Assembly: GCF_026212465.1 (NCBI RefSeq)
Contig: NC_080052.1
Coordinates: forward strand, 20,352,145-20,416,144
Direction of reading: 5' to 3'
DNA: 64,000 bases
DNA from: Amaranthus tricolor
Taxonomy: Eukaryota; Streptophyta; Magnoliopsida; Caryophyllales; Amaranthaceae
The notes under the pieces were generated by a model. It was not told the DNA's origin, did not search any database, and worked only from the letters and a program-made list of their open reading frames with translations. This document shows, piece by piece, positions 47,605 through 59,728 of the stretch (its first letter is position 1; each line of letters begins with the position of its first letter). A program made the position numbers and the translations under genes.

Positions 47605-48074
47605 TTGTTGTTTTTGATTGCTTGTTGTTGGTTTTGTAGAGTTGATGAAAGAAATAGGTTTGGATCCAAATTCTTATGAACTTTTTAAAAGGGGAGGACA
47701 GCAGATGAAGAAATTGAAATGAAGAAGTGTTGAAAATTTTAATGCTGACTATAGAAGAATTTGATCTATTTATAGAAGATGAAATGTGTTAATGCTGACT
47801 TTTGTGTAAAAATTTTAACTTTTGCTGATAATTTGAAATATTGGAGGGAATTATTTGGGTGGGAAAATATTTTTTGGGGGGGAAATGAAACTGACATGTA
47901 AATTAATCTGCAAAATATTTACCTAATCTTAACTATTTTTCCTTTTTCTTTTAAAATTAACAACAACAAAAACATCAAATCTTATAAACTCAACAGTAGC
48001 CTATGAAGTAGGTGTTCAGCATTCTTAATATTTGTGCCAAACCTAATGTAGCATTTAAATCAGAACGGAGGAAG

Positions 48075-48131
48075 TATAACATTATTCCATCTAATAAGAA
48101 TGGCAACCAATTCAACGAATCTATTCTTTCA
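48075..48131 (+). repeat. Copia-3 3' LTR, second part
   Basis: Continues the LTR broken at 43298 and ends TTCTTTCA like the 5' LTR. It is followed by the target duplication TGTTT. Confidence 0.88.
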
Positions 48132-48136
48132 TGTTT

Positions 48137-49908
48137 TGCTTCTTTGATAACACAAACCTCATGTCACTCCTTACCTCTTGCATTTATAACATCCACCTCA
48201 ATAATGTATGTCATAAAAAGAACCATTTGATGATCTATATCACCTCCAAACATAGAATATTTGGGACTAGTGTCAACATCATTAATACTGCTTTTGTAAC
48301 CCAATAGATCTTTCTATATCTAACTGGCTAAGGGACATGTTTGAATCTGTTTATTGGGCAAAACTCTTATATTTGAGTTTGTAATTGGCAATTAACGATT
48401 AATCCTGTGACTTGTAATCGATCTCACCTCTGTGCCATACAAATATGCCAGATTTATTACTACCTCTAGATTTTCATAGTTGCTACACTTCTGTTTTTCA
48501 CGCTATTTAATATATAATTTTAATCTAATATTTTAAATTTTATATGATAAAAAAATTCTAAAAAACTAATATTATAAAAATATGCATTAAGAAGAATCAA
48601 ACAAGATCCCACTTGATTATATTTTACATTATATATGGAGAAATATATACTAAATAAAATTAGTTTATGAATAGTAGTTGTTACAGAAACTGTAGAAACT
48701 ATTAAAATGCAAAGAAAGTACTTCTTTATCCCTTATACCCAAATTAGAGTAAATATTAAGGGAATTTCGGAGTAACTTCTAAACTATCCGGTTCATGCTT
48801 TATGTTGATTGGAGTTAGTTTCTTAACATAATATCAACAGCCAGTGTGAGGTAAAATCTTGTATTCAAATCTCATTCAACTCTTATTTCAAGTAAAATAT
48901 AACACAATATATGAGAATAATTCATTTTACATCGACACATATAATTTAAACGGCTCTTGATAGAGAATGTGATAAAATATTATGAATATATTGGCACTAT
49001 AACAATGAGGTTTGCTAAGTAAATAATTGTAATTTACAAATTTCGTAAATCACACGAGTGTAAGGTATATATAGATCAATGCTTTTAATAATTTTGTTTT
49101 TACCTTTTTTATTTTGATTATTTTATAGTTTTTCTTTTTGTCATGATGATTCACAAATCATCAACTTATATTTTTCTAGTATAACAATTCACTTAAAAGT
49201 TTAATTGAATTGATTCATTGACCATATCTTCAAGTACAATGCATTATTATGCATGTACTTCTTAGAGCTAGGCTTTAAATGTAAAAAGATAAGCCCTATG
49301 AAGGAAAAGCAATTATAACTTTGTTTATTACCATAGAATAACTTGCTACTGTCACAAAACCAGTCAATAATATTTGAGAAACAAAGGATATAAATTATAA
49401 CATTAAACATTTCAAGCAGGATATAATAACCACAATCCTTATTTATTTATTGAACTACGGACTTTAAATCACACTATATAGTCTATATCATACACCATTA
49501 TGTCTACACCACATAATTTCTTACACATAAATTTTAAACATGATAATAGTAATAGTAATTATTCATAACCCATAATAATATCCTACAAACAGGAGGAAAA
49601 CTCCAGAAAACTGAACCATGTGTCCTACTAAAAAAAAGACAAAACACAAAATTGTCCGCATTTCTAAAATGTCAGCTTCCTGTCAAATTTGATACTCTGT
49701 CACTTTTACCAAAATCTATTCAAACTTCTGAAACAAATTTTTAGACCCATTAACCTTTTCTCATCTTTCTTTTCTCCCACATGTAAAACAACCAACATTG
49801 CACTGATTCCCTCACACTAAATATGTCTGAAATACTTGTACCTGATTGTGACATGCTGTGTAGAAAAATATCACTATTAGTAGCAAACATAATAGAACAG
49901 AGGTCGTA
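48137..49908. other. Intergenic between copia-3 and the AP2 gene
   Basis: At about 48480-48720 lies a Stowaway-like copy (AAAAAATTCTAAAAAACTAATATTA, then GAATCAAACAAGATCCCAC). A possible SINE fragment with a B-box-like GTATTCAAATCTCATTC lies near 48870. The stretch before 49909 probably holds the 3' UTR of the AP2 gene. No other gene is supported. Confidence 0.45.
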
Positions 49909-52900
49909 TCATTCTATGCCAAAAATTGGTGTCTGTAACACAGCTACATTTGGTTTGGGACTTTGTAATGCATGCAAATTTGGTGCCACTATCCAATTAT
50001 TATCACTATTGTTACTACTTTCTTCATATGTATTATACCCGTCAGTCGCGCCTTCCCTATCTCCGCTTGGTGTAGCTTGTTGAGGGTAGCCAAAATCGTA
50101 GCCTAATGGTTCGTGGGTATCGACTTGTCTAAGGCTAGGCCAGACGAAATTTTGTTGGGATGAGTCGGGTTTTAGAGGAATCCCTATAAAGTTGGGGTTA
50201 GTAAGTGTAGATGAGTGATGAGGATGCGGTATTAGTGGCAATGAGTGTGGATTATTGGACTCGAGGGCTTTGATTTCTTCAGGATCGGGTAATGATCTTG
50301 ATTTATTCGACAGTCCACCAACCGGTAAGTTGTTGGAAAGTATGCTTTTGACGTTGTAACGACTTATGTCGAAATTTGTTACTGCATTTAGCCCTCGGAA
50401 TTTTATGGCTGCTATGTCATAGGCCTCCGCGGCCTCCTCTTGAGTACCTTACAAATCACAAGTAATAATAATACAATGTAAATTTTAAACAATCACCAAA
50501 TATGGTTGCTTACAAATATTGGTTTGTAAGAAGTGTTAACTTACTGAAAGTTCCAAGGTACAAGTCTTTGTTTCCGGCTACCCTACCGATCCTTGCTTGC
50601 CACCTTCCATGCTGATGATGCCTATTTTTTATGTTACATTAATCAATAAAATATATAAACTATTCAAATTAATGCAATAAAATTAAATGGTTATATTTCT
50701 GTTTTAAAAATATAAATTAAATAAATACTAAGTCATGCCTTGTGACGCCTCTATACATTGATGCTCCTCTAGAGAACCCACTACTTTTCCTGTAAATAAA
50801 TGATTAATTACTGTGACAATAATTTCATTATAGCAAAATTAAATCAATTCATAGAAGCTTTAATCATTTGTGAATACAGCCTAAGTTTAAGTTTTCTGCG
50901 AGTTACAATCTCAACCTTTTTTTTTTCGAATTACAGCCATCAAAGTATCAATAACTACAACATTCAGGCCAAATTACAAGATTCCGACCATTTAACAAAA
51001 AATTCCAACCTCTACAATGGTTTGGCCTGAACGCTATAAACATCAACACTTTAATGGTTATAATTCGTAAAACGAAAAAAAAAAATAAGGCTGTAATTTG
51101 CAGATGACATAAACCGTAAGACTATGATTCACAAATAATTCTAGAATTGTTTGAGTTTAACTAAAAACACCTTCTAAGGGAGGCGACAAATTCCTGTCTG
51201 CTCATATTCTTCATTTCCTCCAACTCTTTCTCATAATCAAATATCTAAATCCAATCCAATAACAATTACATGAGCAAAACCAATAATGATCTAATATTAA
51301 ATAATGAGAATGATAATGAAAACTTAGTGTAATTCCATAGGAAAATCTTTTAACATGACTATTCCACTTCCATCATTTTATTTTCTATACAGAACTAACT
51401 CTGAAACATTAACATTTAAGGTGGTATTAATTGCTAATAAAAAATTGTGAGGAAAAACATAATTAAAAATTTCAGCAACATGGAATAGCCAAGATATATA
51501 TAATGAAAATCAACACGACTAATGTTTTTCATTACCAATAATTAAATATAGAATAAGAGAATTTAACATGATTTTAAAATTCTAGGTGCCGAAGTATACT
51601 TCATACCGGGCCGAACCTAGGTTTTTAAGGGTCCGAAGTGAAAGATTACTTATGAGCTCCTAAACTATTGTATATATAAAAAAAATTCGAACGTTAGCAC
51701 AAGTTGAAAACTAAAATTTTTGGAGGGTCGTGGGCGTAGGTATGACTTGCACTTGCTTAGGACCGACCCTGTCTTCATAATATAAGTATTCCCCGTGTTT
51801 AATAATGATTGCTACTTTTTTTCATCTGTTTCACAATAATTGTTACAATACTATATATGTCATAATAAATAACTTATAAATTATCCTATTTACTCTTTTT
51901 TTCTTAAGGACAAGAACTATATTTTGTTTTGTGTGAAATCAAAATGATAATAGTATGAAACGGAGCTACTATGAATTATGGAATACGATTGCGGTGTTGC
52001 CTAATAAAACAAAAACAAATAAAGTGGTGCATACCGGAAAATTAGTGGTTGTAGTTGGACCCCAATATTTAAGAGCAGCTAAATCATATGCTCTTGCAGC
52101 TTTGTCTTCCTTATCGTATCCACCTAATTTTTTAATAAAACCATGATGTAATTTTAATTTGTTACAATTAACAAATCCAAATAAATAATGCTAACAAAAA
52201 CAGAGAGCGCATGAAGGTTTTTTTTTTTTATTTTTTTATTTTTTAATTTTTTTTGTGTTGCCAAAGTTCAATTAATTCACTCACGCAAATTAGTAACCCA
52301 TGCATGATTTTCTGACATTAAGACCAATCATTGTTGAATTATTCTTAAACCAAATTAATTGAATTTGAAATGACACCTTTTCCAGTCTAAGGAACTTCTG
52401 TAAATTATTTGAAGCCAACGTTTGGGATATACTTAATTATTAAGAGGCTGGCGAGAAGCCAAACATACTTGATTGATAAGGTGATCTCGGTGGAATATAT
52501 TTTTGACTAAGACTAATGAACATTAATTTTGTAAACAAATTTAAAAAATGATTAGAAAAAAGAAAAACAGAGTTGATTAATTTTCCCTTTATAAAATCTA
52601 TATGATGAAAAAGATTTAGAAAAATTGATTCAGAATTCTTAAAATTTTTAGTTTTTAACAATAATCGCTCACTCGGATTCTTTTTTCATTTTCATTTGGA
52701 ATATGTGAAGAAACTAAAGAGAACAGTAATGAGAAATAATATTCCATTTTATAAAATAAAAAATTTAAAAATATAAATCTGTGTTCGTTATAAGTCTGGG
52801 AGTAAGTATTAAAATAGTGTCTTTGATGAGCCTAATGTATAAAAGTACATCAACGTTGGTGGAAGTTTGATGCACAGAATCTGAAAATTAAGGCCGATTT

Positions 52901-55900
52901 AAATTTGGACTATTCACAATCTAAGAACTATTGATTGTGCTACTAATTGAAGGCTTGTCAGCATGTGATAGAGGTTTGATTCTCACCATGTACAATCGAT
53001 CAATCTCTCAAGTCTCACCCCTTCTTGTGTGTAAGTTGTAGGGGATTCTCCTTCCCCAAATTTTTAAAAAATTAATAATAATAATTATTATTATCATAAT
53101 AATAATAATAACTACTCTATAATAATTAATAATAATAATAATAATGATAATTTTGGGCAATTCCACTTGGTGAACCTGAATTTTTGGTTTTTCCACGTAT
53201 TGCTTAATTAATTCCGCGTTGTGACCTTGAGCTTCTAACTTTTCCATGTAGTAGACAAATGTTAAGTCTTTCGTCAAATTAAGTACTTACTTTGACTGTA
53301 TTTCGAAATATACGGTCAGTTAGGCTGATTAAAATGTTCTTTTTTAAATATCATTACGTTGGGTTAAAATAGTGTGAAGTTAACAAAAAAAACTTCCATT
53401 TTGTCTACAACGTGAAAAAATTAAAAGGCCAAAGTCATCACGTAGATTAAAATAAAAATTCATCTACCACGTGAAAAAGCAAAAAATTCAGAGTTACCAC
53501 ATAAAATTTCGCTAAATATTATCATAGGGTAGGGGCTGTAGGAAGGAGAATCTAAATAAGAATTGAACACATAACTTTAATTACATGAAAAAAAAAAGGA
53601 AGTAGCTAGAAAGTGAAGCAATGAGAAAAATGAATGAAGTATAAGATAAGAAAGTTACCCAAGTAAACTGCAAGATGTTGGCCCATATCAGCAATCATTT
53701 GGCACGTAACCCACGTCCCCATAAAGATGCAACCAACAAATACACAACATTTTTAGAGACATTGATTAATAAATAAACAATTACACTAAATACAGATGCA
53801 TGCATATTCATTTCTCATAGTCCATAGTAGTTATAGAAATTGCGTAATGAGAGTTTTATTATTGATATTGATGGTGCCAGCCACAAGCCTGAAAAAGTTA
53901 GTACAATACTTCCTCCTTTCATATTACTTACACCAAACAAATTTTTGGAAATATGTTTGTCGGATTATTTATATCTAGAGTTAATACATAACCAAAAATT
54001 ATAAAACTTTAATATTATAAAAATATGTGACGGGACAAATAAAATAAGATTCCACATGATTGTTTTCTTTTCGTATAATAGCCAAAACATGTAAATTACC
54101 ATAAACTGATAAATAATGCAAAAGTTGATTTAATGGGAAGTATAAAGGATCTAATATTTAGAAATATCAATATATCATACTGATGCATTACTGAGCTCAA
54201 GATTCCCTCAATCTCCTTATGGCCTTGTAACATTATTGTATTGTAGCACATTTAGTACTTGTGCTGAGTTTTATTGCTAATTTTTTCATAACAAATATAA
54301 TAAAATATCATTATTATGATCACTTATAATACTTTTATTAATTTTTTCTAGATATAGTTCTACTAGTGTGAATATTAAATTTGTAGTTTTTAATAATACA
54401 AATAACGTAACTTCGATCACTCTGTTTGAATAAGAAGAAACAGAGAGAGAAAGAAAGGAAATAGAATTGGAGGGATTGCATTTGTATCAATAATTTGGAT
54501 GTCAATGCTAAAGTAGAGGGAAATGGAAGGCGAAACTTCTTCAATTTTATCGTAACAAATCATTTCAACAAATGAAAGATTTGCAAGGAAAATACAATAA
54601 TTTTCACTATCTCCCCCTTCCTTTTTTTTTTTTAAAGAATATCATCAAAATATAATGTTGTAGTGTTACACAAATTCTCAAATGAGACGGTCTCATGGTA
54701 AGACCATCTTTATTGGGATTGCATAATGTACACTTATTGCTTTATATTGATCACTTATAATTTTAAAATGATAATTTATAGTTTTAAAGAGTATTAAAAT
54801 GATCACTTAAAACCCTAAAGTGATCACTCCTAATCTTAAAGTGTTAAAATTAAAAAATAGGCTTAATCAAGACTTGTTGATTGTGTTCAGAATATATTTA
54901 ATCAAGTATTATTTACAATCTTATTTTACAGAAAGTTATCAAAAAAATTATAAGTCATATTTATTGTTATATTATTTTCATTATAATTAGGTTGTAATAT
55001 TGTTAATTTAAAAAAACATAGTATTTCATTTATATACTCTAGTTGTACTATAGATAAATATAGGCTAGCACATTCAATAATAATTTAAGTTTGTTCTCTA
55101 TACAACTCTATTTATCTACTTCCTCCGTTCTAAATTAGTCGTAATATTAGAAAAATGACATTATTCATTTATTACTCTTAAGTTGTGATTAGTTTTTAAT
55201 TTATAAGTTGAAACATAGTCAAATTAGATTTTTTTTATTCGTCTCATTGCAAAAATTATTAATTTTAAATTTTATAATTTTTCATTACACATAATTAAAG
55301 ATAATAAGGATTAAATTAGTACATTGAACTGCGTGAAAAACAAATATCGCAAATAAATTAAAATGGAGAATTAATACTTAATTTCTTTCTATATTCTGTA
55401 TATCTCTATGAATCTATTGAATGCGGGCGGAAGGAGGGAATGTGTGGGCATTCACAATTAAAAAATAAAGAAAATCAATAAAAAATAAAAAAAAACTTCA
55501 AAAATCAAAATGTACGTAGCAAATAGCTTGAGCAAAAAAAAAAAAAAATCATATTTGTGTTGTTCAAGTGTGAGAAAGAACCTTGACGTCCTTTCCTGCT
55601 TTGACCTTCCCTTCTGCAGCTATTATCCCATAAATGTGCTTCATATCTTCCTGTCCACCTATGCCTATTTTTTTTATAGGGTATTGCATAACATACATCA
55701 GATATAATTTAAAAAGCAATAATATAAAGGTTAGCAATAATTTAAAAAGCTTTAATTTCCGTCATTTATGAACTTATTATCTTCCTGATTATCTTGCATA
55801 ATTCTATTTGGATAATGAGTTTATAGAGTAGTCAATCCATATAATAGGTTAAAAATACGACAAACGGTCGCTATTGTGATAACGTAATAGAAGTGATGTG

Positions 55901-58900
55901 ATTATCGTAACACAAAATATCAATCAAAATCATAAGATATCCCATGCTTAGGCCGTCTTTGAACTTTAAGTGCCCTGAGCGGAAATTTAATAAATTTTTT
56001 TGAGTACAAACATATATGTCCATTTTTTAAGTGACAATAATAAACTATTATTTAAAAAATTATTTTTTTTATTAAATAAAGTGTAAATTTATTTAATTGA
56101 TTTAATTAACGAAGAAAATACAACAAATAATAATAACACTATTTTTATGATGATAGAGAAAATAAGATTACTTAATAACCTAAATTGAATAATTGTCAAT
56201 CAAAAGAAAAACAATAACTCAAACAGTACCTACTAGTCAAAAACTATAAAAATATTATATTTTTTAATATTTAATTCAAAAGCCGACTTTAACTTGCTAT
56301 ATCCCAAAACGCTTTACACAATCTGTTTGTTTATTTTGAAAACCTTTACCATACGACCAATGCAATATAATAAAACCTTATTTTTAGTCTATGATCTACA
56401 TACTTGATTAAAATTTACCAATATCATTTATTCACTTTACTGTTTAACTTGTATTTGTTGACATTTAGAGCATGTAGGACTATATTCAAAGGTTAAGACA
56501 TGTACTAAAGCATAGACTAAGTAAGAACGTAGCAATGGAACAAAAACATGAAGTTTGGATGGCTTGCTCGTTCGAGCATGATGGTGCTCATTTGAGCACT
56601 TTTTTGCTCGTTCGTTAGGCAATTTGCTTTGAAACCTTCTGTTTGATTTTTTGGCATTTGCTCGTTCGAACACTTAAGAAATTTTGCGTCAGAAAGTTTC
56701 TAGAAGCTGTTTTGGGTCATAGTCGTTCGAGCACATTGAAATAGAACATCAGTTCGTGATACAAAACTTTGTTTCACGAAGTAAAGTATTATTATGAACG
56801 AATGTTTTACATCATAATTAACTGATAATCATCGGTTATCATTGATGTATGGTTTTGGATGAATCCATATGTCACTTCAACTCTATAGATAAGAGTTGGT
56901 GCATGGAAATCATTTACATCTTTAAAATATCAATTTTTTTCATATTTCTCTCAATCTCTTGAAACATAGAGGAAAACAATTAGCTCTTTTATTATTTTTC
57001 TAGTTTTGATTTCTACATAAACACATAATCATTTAGTTTAATCGGTTCGTACTAATCGGTTGATGTGATTAATTGTATCTCATTGTGAATTTTCAGTCTC
57101 ATAACCCAAGTACCATTGTGGGGAAAATATCACAAAAGGAAAGCTTTGTAGTCGCCTTCAATCTATATTAAGATTTCTGAATCTACGTCAAGATTTCTGG
57201 TAGCTTTTATTGTCGCAAACTAATCTTTTCTACGATGTTATTGTTCAATTCGTGATTCATTCAAGTAAAGAGCCCGTTGCTATACACAAATACACAAAGG
57301 AGACACTACAAACACCACCTTGTATTTGTAGTTTTATTTCCCGCATTATTATTTGTAATAGTATTCTTAATCAAATGAACAAGTTCAACAATAGTAGACT
57401 ATTTTCATCATCCTATGTAAAAATATTTGTCTCCATTTAACTTGATTTATAATTGTTTAACACAACACATCGAAAATGGAAAATGGTAGCCATATCATAT
57501 CGGTCCAGCACATACACAGTTGAGCCCCCAACTCGTCACTCGCCCCTGCTTGGTCCATTTAATTTTTGCTTTATTGTAATGGAAGTTTGTGTTTTATGTT
57601 GCAAAATAAAGAAAGGGACTAGTCATTTTCTCCCATTGGGCTTGACAAATACTTTTTAATCTACTAATTCCTTTTATTTTAAGCTTATCCATACAATACA
57701 CATTTTAACCATCTTAATTACCCGTGCATAAATATATATCATTAAAATATACTCCGATCTATTCATTTTAATAGTTATATTTGACCGATTACATATGCCA
57801 AATTCAATATATCTATCATTAATATTTCTAATTATGCACCGTTAAAAATTTAAAAAGTTAATATTAATGATCTTTGCACTTAAATGAATCAAACATCTTA
57901 TTAGACTATATTATAACTTATACATTATGAATAAAATTACAAGTTATGTGTGATCGATAAACAATGTTAAAAGTCAAAAAAATTATTCGGGTGAACATGA
58001 AGAAATACATTATACATCGAATCAAACAATATTATACATCCTCCATTCCAAAATATTTATAACAGTTTACTTTTTTTCAAGCAGTCGAATGCATTAATTA
58101 ACTCAATCTTTAATATTTCTAATTATGTATTATAAAAAATTCTAAAAATTTGATATTAATAATCTTTGCAATAAAAAAATTAAATAATATCTCATTTGAC
58201 TATGTTTTAATTTATAAATTAAATATTAATTATAATTTAAAAGTGACGAATAAACGGTATCAAAATTCTAATGTTGCAGATAATTTGAAACGGATAAATC
58301 TGTAATTTTTTATATGGGTAAAAAACAAAAAGTAAAGGAAAAAGTAGCATAAAACGTGGAGGAAGTATTTATTACCGAGTAACACCACGGTAAATGGAGG
58401 TCCTCTGGCCAAAGTTGTCAACAATTTTTCTACTGCTACTAGGAGGTGCAGATGCAATCACACTAAGTTGTTTGTTGTTAGCTTCAACTAATGCGGCCCT
58501 CTCAGCTCCTTCCAGCAGATGTTCATCACCGCTACTATTTGTTGTAATCAAACCTCCCAACAAATCCCCAGTACTCACCGTCTCCTTCCGCTCGTACAAA
58601 CCTCCATCATTGCCTGTACTTGCAACCGTCACCGCTTCCGCTTTTGTCGGAAACAACCCCACTTGTAATAACCCGTCACCACCCCCTCCAAGGAACGATA
58701 AGGATGACGACGACGCATCATGAGTACCACCACTACTTGCACCGCTGTCCACTTAAATAAAAAAAAAACATGCAAATAGCAATAGAGAATCAACTCAATC
58801 AAAAATTAAATGACAAAATTAAATGACAAGTGATATAGATAACGAATATTTAACTAACTTAATCAAAAGTTTAAGCGTATGATTGAGGCTAAGATATGTT

Positions 58901-59728
58901 ATATAATCTAACAGAATAATCAAAAAGAGTGATACTCCTCATCTCCTCACTATTTCCAATAAATTTGTTATTAGACTTCTAAACAACATAACATACATAA
59001 GTAGACACTTCACTGCACCCAAGCTCGATGAGATTCCATTCTAAAACAAAATAGCAATAACCACCAAATTTATATATTAGTCAACTACTCTCGAATTTTT
59101 CAGATCATATATAAATTTTATTTAACACCTCCTATGTGAGCCTATTTTCTTAATTGGACAAATATGTCATTTGCATGTTGTTTTATTTAGAACATAGAGA
59201 TTTCTTGTTTCTAGTTAATTAGAAATCGTTCGCTCTAATACCATGAAAATTTATTATTGAGCTCATACACAATATGACAACACAACAGAATAAGACCCGT
59301 GTAAAGGAAGTTGACAACACGCAAATTCGATGGGTTTCATCGTAAAATCCATTGATAATAGAAAAGTAGCTTATTAAGCTTATATATTAGTCAATTTCTC
59401 TCGGGATTACATGTAGGTTATTTTCCCTTACTTTTCATTTCATACCAAACCGCTCCTTATTCACATGTTTTGTGTAAAATCAAAAAAAATACATATACAT
59501 ATAAAACTAACCTGCAGGATGTAGATGGGGAGAGAAAACATGAGCATGAGGATGATGTTGGTAAAGGGAGAGATTATATGCTGGTTGTTGATGTTGATGA
59601 GGATCATGATGTGATGTTGTTGCATCATCAGTTGATGGTGGATGTGGATGATAATATTGGTTTTGGTTGGATAGTGAGAAACCAAACCAAGTATGATCTG
59701 GGGATGGGGAACTACAATTAGAATCCAT
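49909..59728 (-). CDS. AIL5: AINTEGUMENTA-like AP2 transcription factor (AIL5/PLT5-like)
   Basis: I propose nine exons on the minus strand: 59728-59512, 58751-58376, 55664-55582, 53667-53659, 52123-52035, 51244-51171, 50789-50739, 50621-50545 and 50447-49909. The total is 1515 nt, 504 aa, with consistent phases. The N-terminus has the ANT-lineage motif [10 protein letters not shown]. The first AP2 repeat (about residues 193-258) has [20 protein letters not shown], the micro-exon-encoded VYLG, and [15 protein letters not shown]. The linker has [21 protein letters not shown]. The second repeat (about 294-352) has [19 protein letters not shown] and [16 protein letters not shown]. The C-terminus ends [10 protein letters not shown], close to AIL5 proteins. 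Such factors bind DNA in the nucleus and drive meristem, embryo and organ growth programmes. Seven introns are GT-AG and one, after exon 7, is GC-AG. An upstream in-frame ATG at 59770 is possible, but MDSNCSS is the better start. Confidence 0.93.
51606..51771. mobile_element. hAT-type MITE (166 bp) in AP2 intron 5
   Basis: The ends are CCGGGCCGAACCTAGG and, on the complement, CAGGGTCGGTCCTAAGC. The flanks ACTTCATA (51598-51605) and TCTTCATA (51772-51779) match at seven of eight positions, the hAT duplication length. Non-coding. Confidence 0.7.
52925..53070 (+). mobile_element. Possible tRNA-derived SINE in AP2 intron 4
   Basis: GGTTTGATTCTCACC at about 52974 resembles a pol III B box, and GCTTGTCAGCATG about 25 bp before could be a decayed A box. 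The unit ends in A/T-rich simple repeats. The assignment is tentative. Confidence 0.35.
53070..53150. repeat. (AAT/ATT)n microsatellite in AP2 intron 4
   Basis: About 80 bp of interrupted AAT and ATT triplets, which also explains the poly-isoleucine minus-strand ORF. Confidence 0.9.
53659..53667 (-). other. AIL5: 9-nt micro-exon of the AP2 gene
   Basis: TTTACTTGG sits between TTGCAG and GTAACT on the minus strand. It supplies most of V-Y-L-G in the first AP2 repeat. The same 9-nt exon is known in AP2/ANT-type genes of plants. Without it the frame is kept but three residues of the repeat are lost. Confidence 0.93.
53905..54140. mobile_element. Stowaway-like MITE copy in AP2 intron 3
   Basis: Left end CTTCCTCCTTTCATATTACTT; interior ATTATAAAACTTTAATATTA and AAATAAAATAAGATTCCACATGATTG match the family core seen at 58036 and elsewhere. 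The right end is diverged. Confidence 0.55.
54671..54880. mobile_element. MITE, GAGACGGTCTC family, truncated copy in AP2 intron 3
   Basis: Left arm CAAATTCTCAAATGAGACGG followed by TCTCATGGTAAGACC, then ACTTATAATTTTAAAATGAT as in the 6869 copy. The interior GATCACTT phrase is multiplied, and the right arm is missing. Confidence 0.55.
55118..55440. mobile_element. Stowaway-like MITE copy in AP2 intron 3
   Basis: Left end TACTTCCTCCGTTCTAAATT and right end CGGGCGGAAGGAGGGA give the CTCC-type inverted termini. The interior includes the AGTCAAATTAGATTTTTTTT and ATAATTTTTCATTACACATA phrases of the family. It lies only about 140 bp from exon 3. Confidence 0.55.
56560..56735. repeat. Short-word array GCTCGTTCGAGCA in AP2 intron 2
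   Basis: TGCTCGTTCGAGCA, TGCTCATTTGAGCA, TGCTCGTTCGT, TGCTCGTTCGAACA and GTCGTTCGAGCA occur within 175 bp, separated by unrelated text. The words are near-palindromic. Confidence 0.75.
57745..58010. mobile_element. Stowaway-like MITE copy in AP2 intron 2
   Basis: Starts near TACTCCGATCTATTCATTTT. The core has TAATTATGCACCGTTAAAAA, TTAATATTAATGATCTTTGC and GAATCAAACATCTTATTAGA, and it ends with GTGATCGATAAACAATGTTA. The same order occurs in the next copy at 58036. Confidence 0.6.
58036..58370. mobile_element. Stowaway-like MITE beside the AP2 exon 2 donor
   Basis: Left end TACATCCTCCATTCCAAAAT; complement of the right end TACTTCCTCCACGTTTTATG. The interior has the family core. The right end falls about 5 bp before exon 2 (58376), so intron 2 begins, on the minus strand, GTAATAAA and then the MITE terminus. 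Confidence 0.7.

Larger units (their letters stand above)
43299..48074 (-). mobile_element. Mariner-like element (Tc1/mariner, DD39D), 4776 bp
   Basis: The ends are CTTCCTTCGTTCCATAATAC (left) and, on the complement of the right end, CTTCCTCCGTTCTGATTTAA. Both continue to a shared GCTACAT box about 30 bp in. The TA target pairs are at 43297-43298 and 48075-48076. The element sits in the 3' LTR of copia-3, whose text resumes correctly on the far side. It encodes a full-length transposase (minus strand). It also carries about 2.3 kb that a minimal mariner does not need: a promoter-like region, 190-bp repeats and a small ORF on the plus strand. Published plant mariners of the Vulmar/Soymar type are, to my knowledge, shorter. 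Confidence 0.9.
39188..48131 (+). mobile_element. Copia-3: Ty1/copia retrotransposon interrupted by a mariner
   Basis: The 5' LTR is 39188-39384. The 3' LTR starts at 43189, is cut at 43298, and resumes at 48075-48131. The resumed part (ACATTATTCCATCTAATRAG ... CTATTCTTTCA) matches the end of the 5' LTR. The perfect 5-bp duplication TGTTT flanks the whole (39183-39187 and 48132-48136), which proves that both outer parts belong to one insertion. The internal region is decayed. Confidence 0.93.

Noticed and set aside
47054..47679. Plus-strand ORFs opposite the mariner transposase
   Set aside because: They are antisense shadows with no domain signature.
49909..50447. miR172 target site in the AP2 gene
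   Set aside because: The gene belongs to the ANT/AIL lineage, which lacks the site, and no matching 21-nt text was seen.
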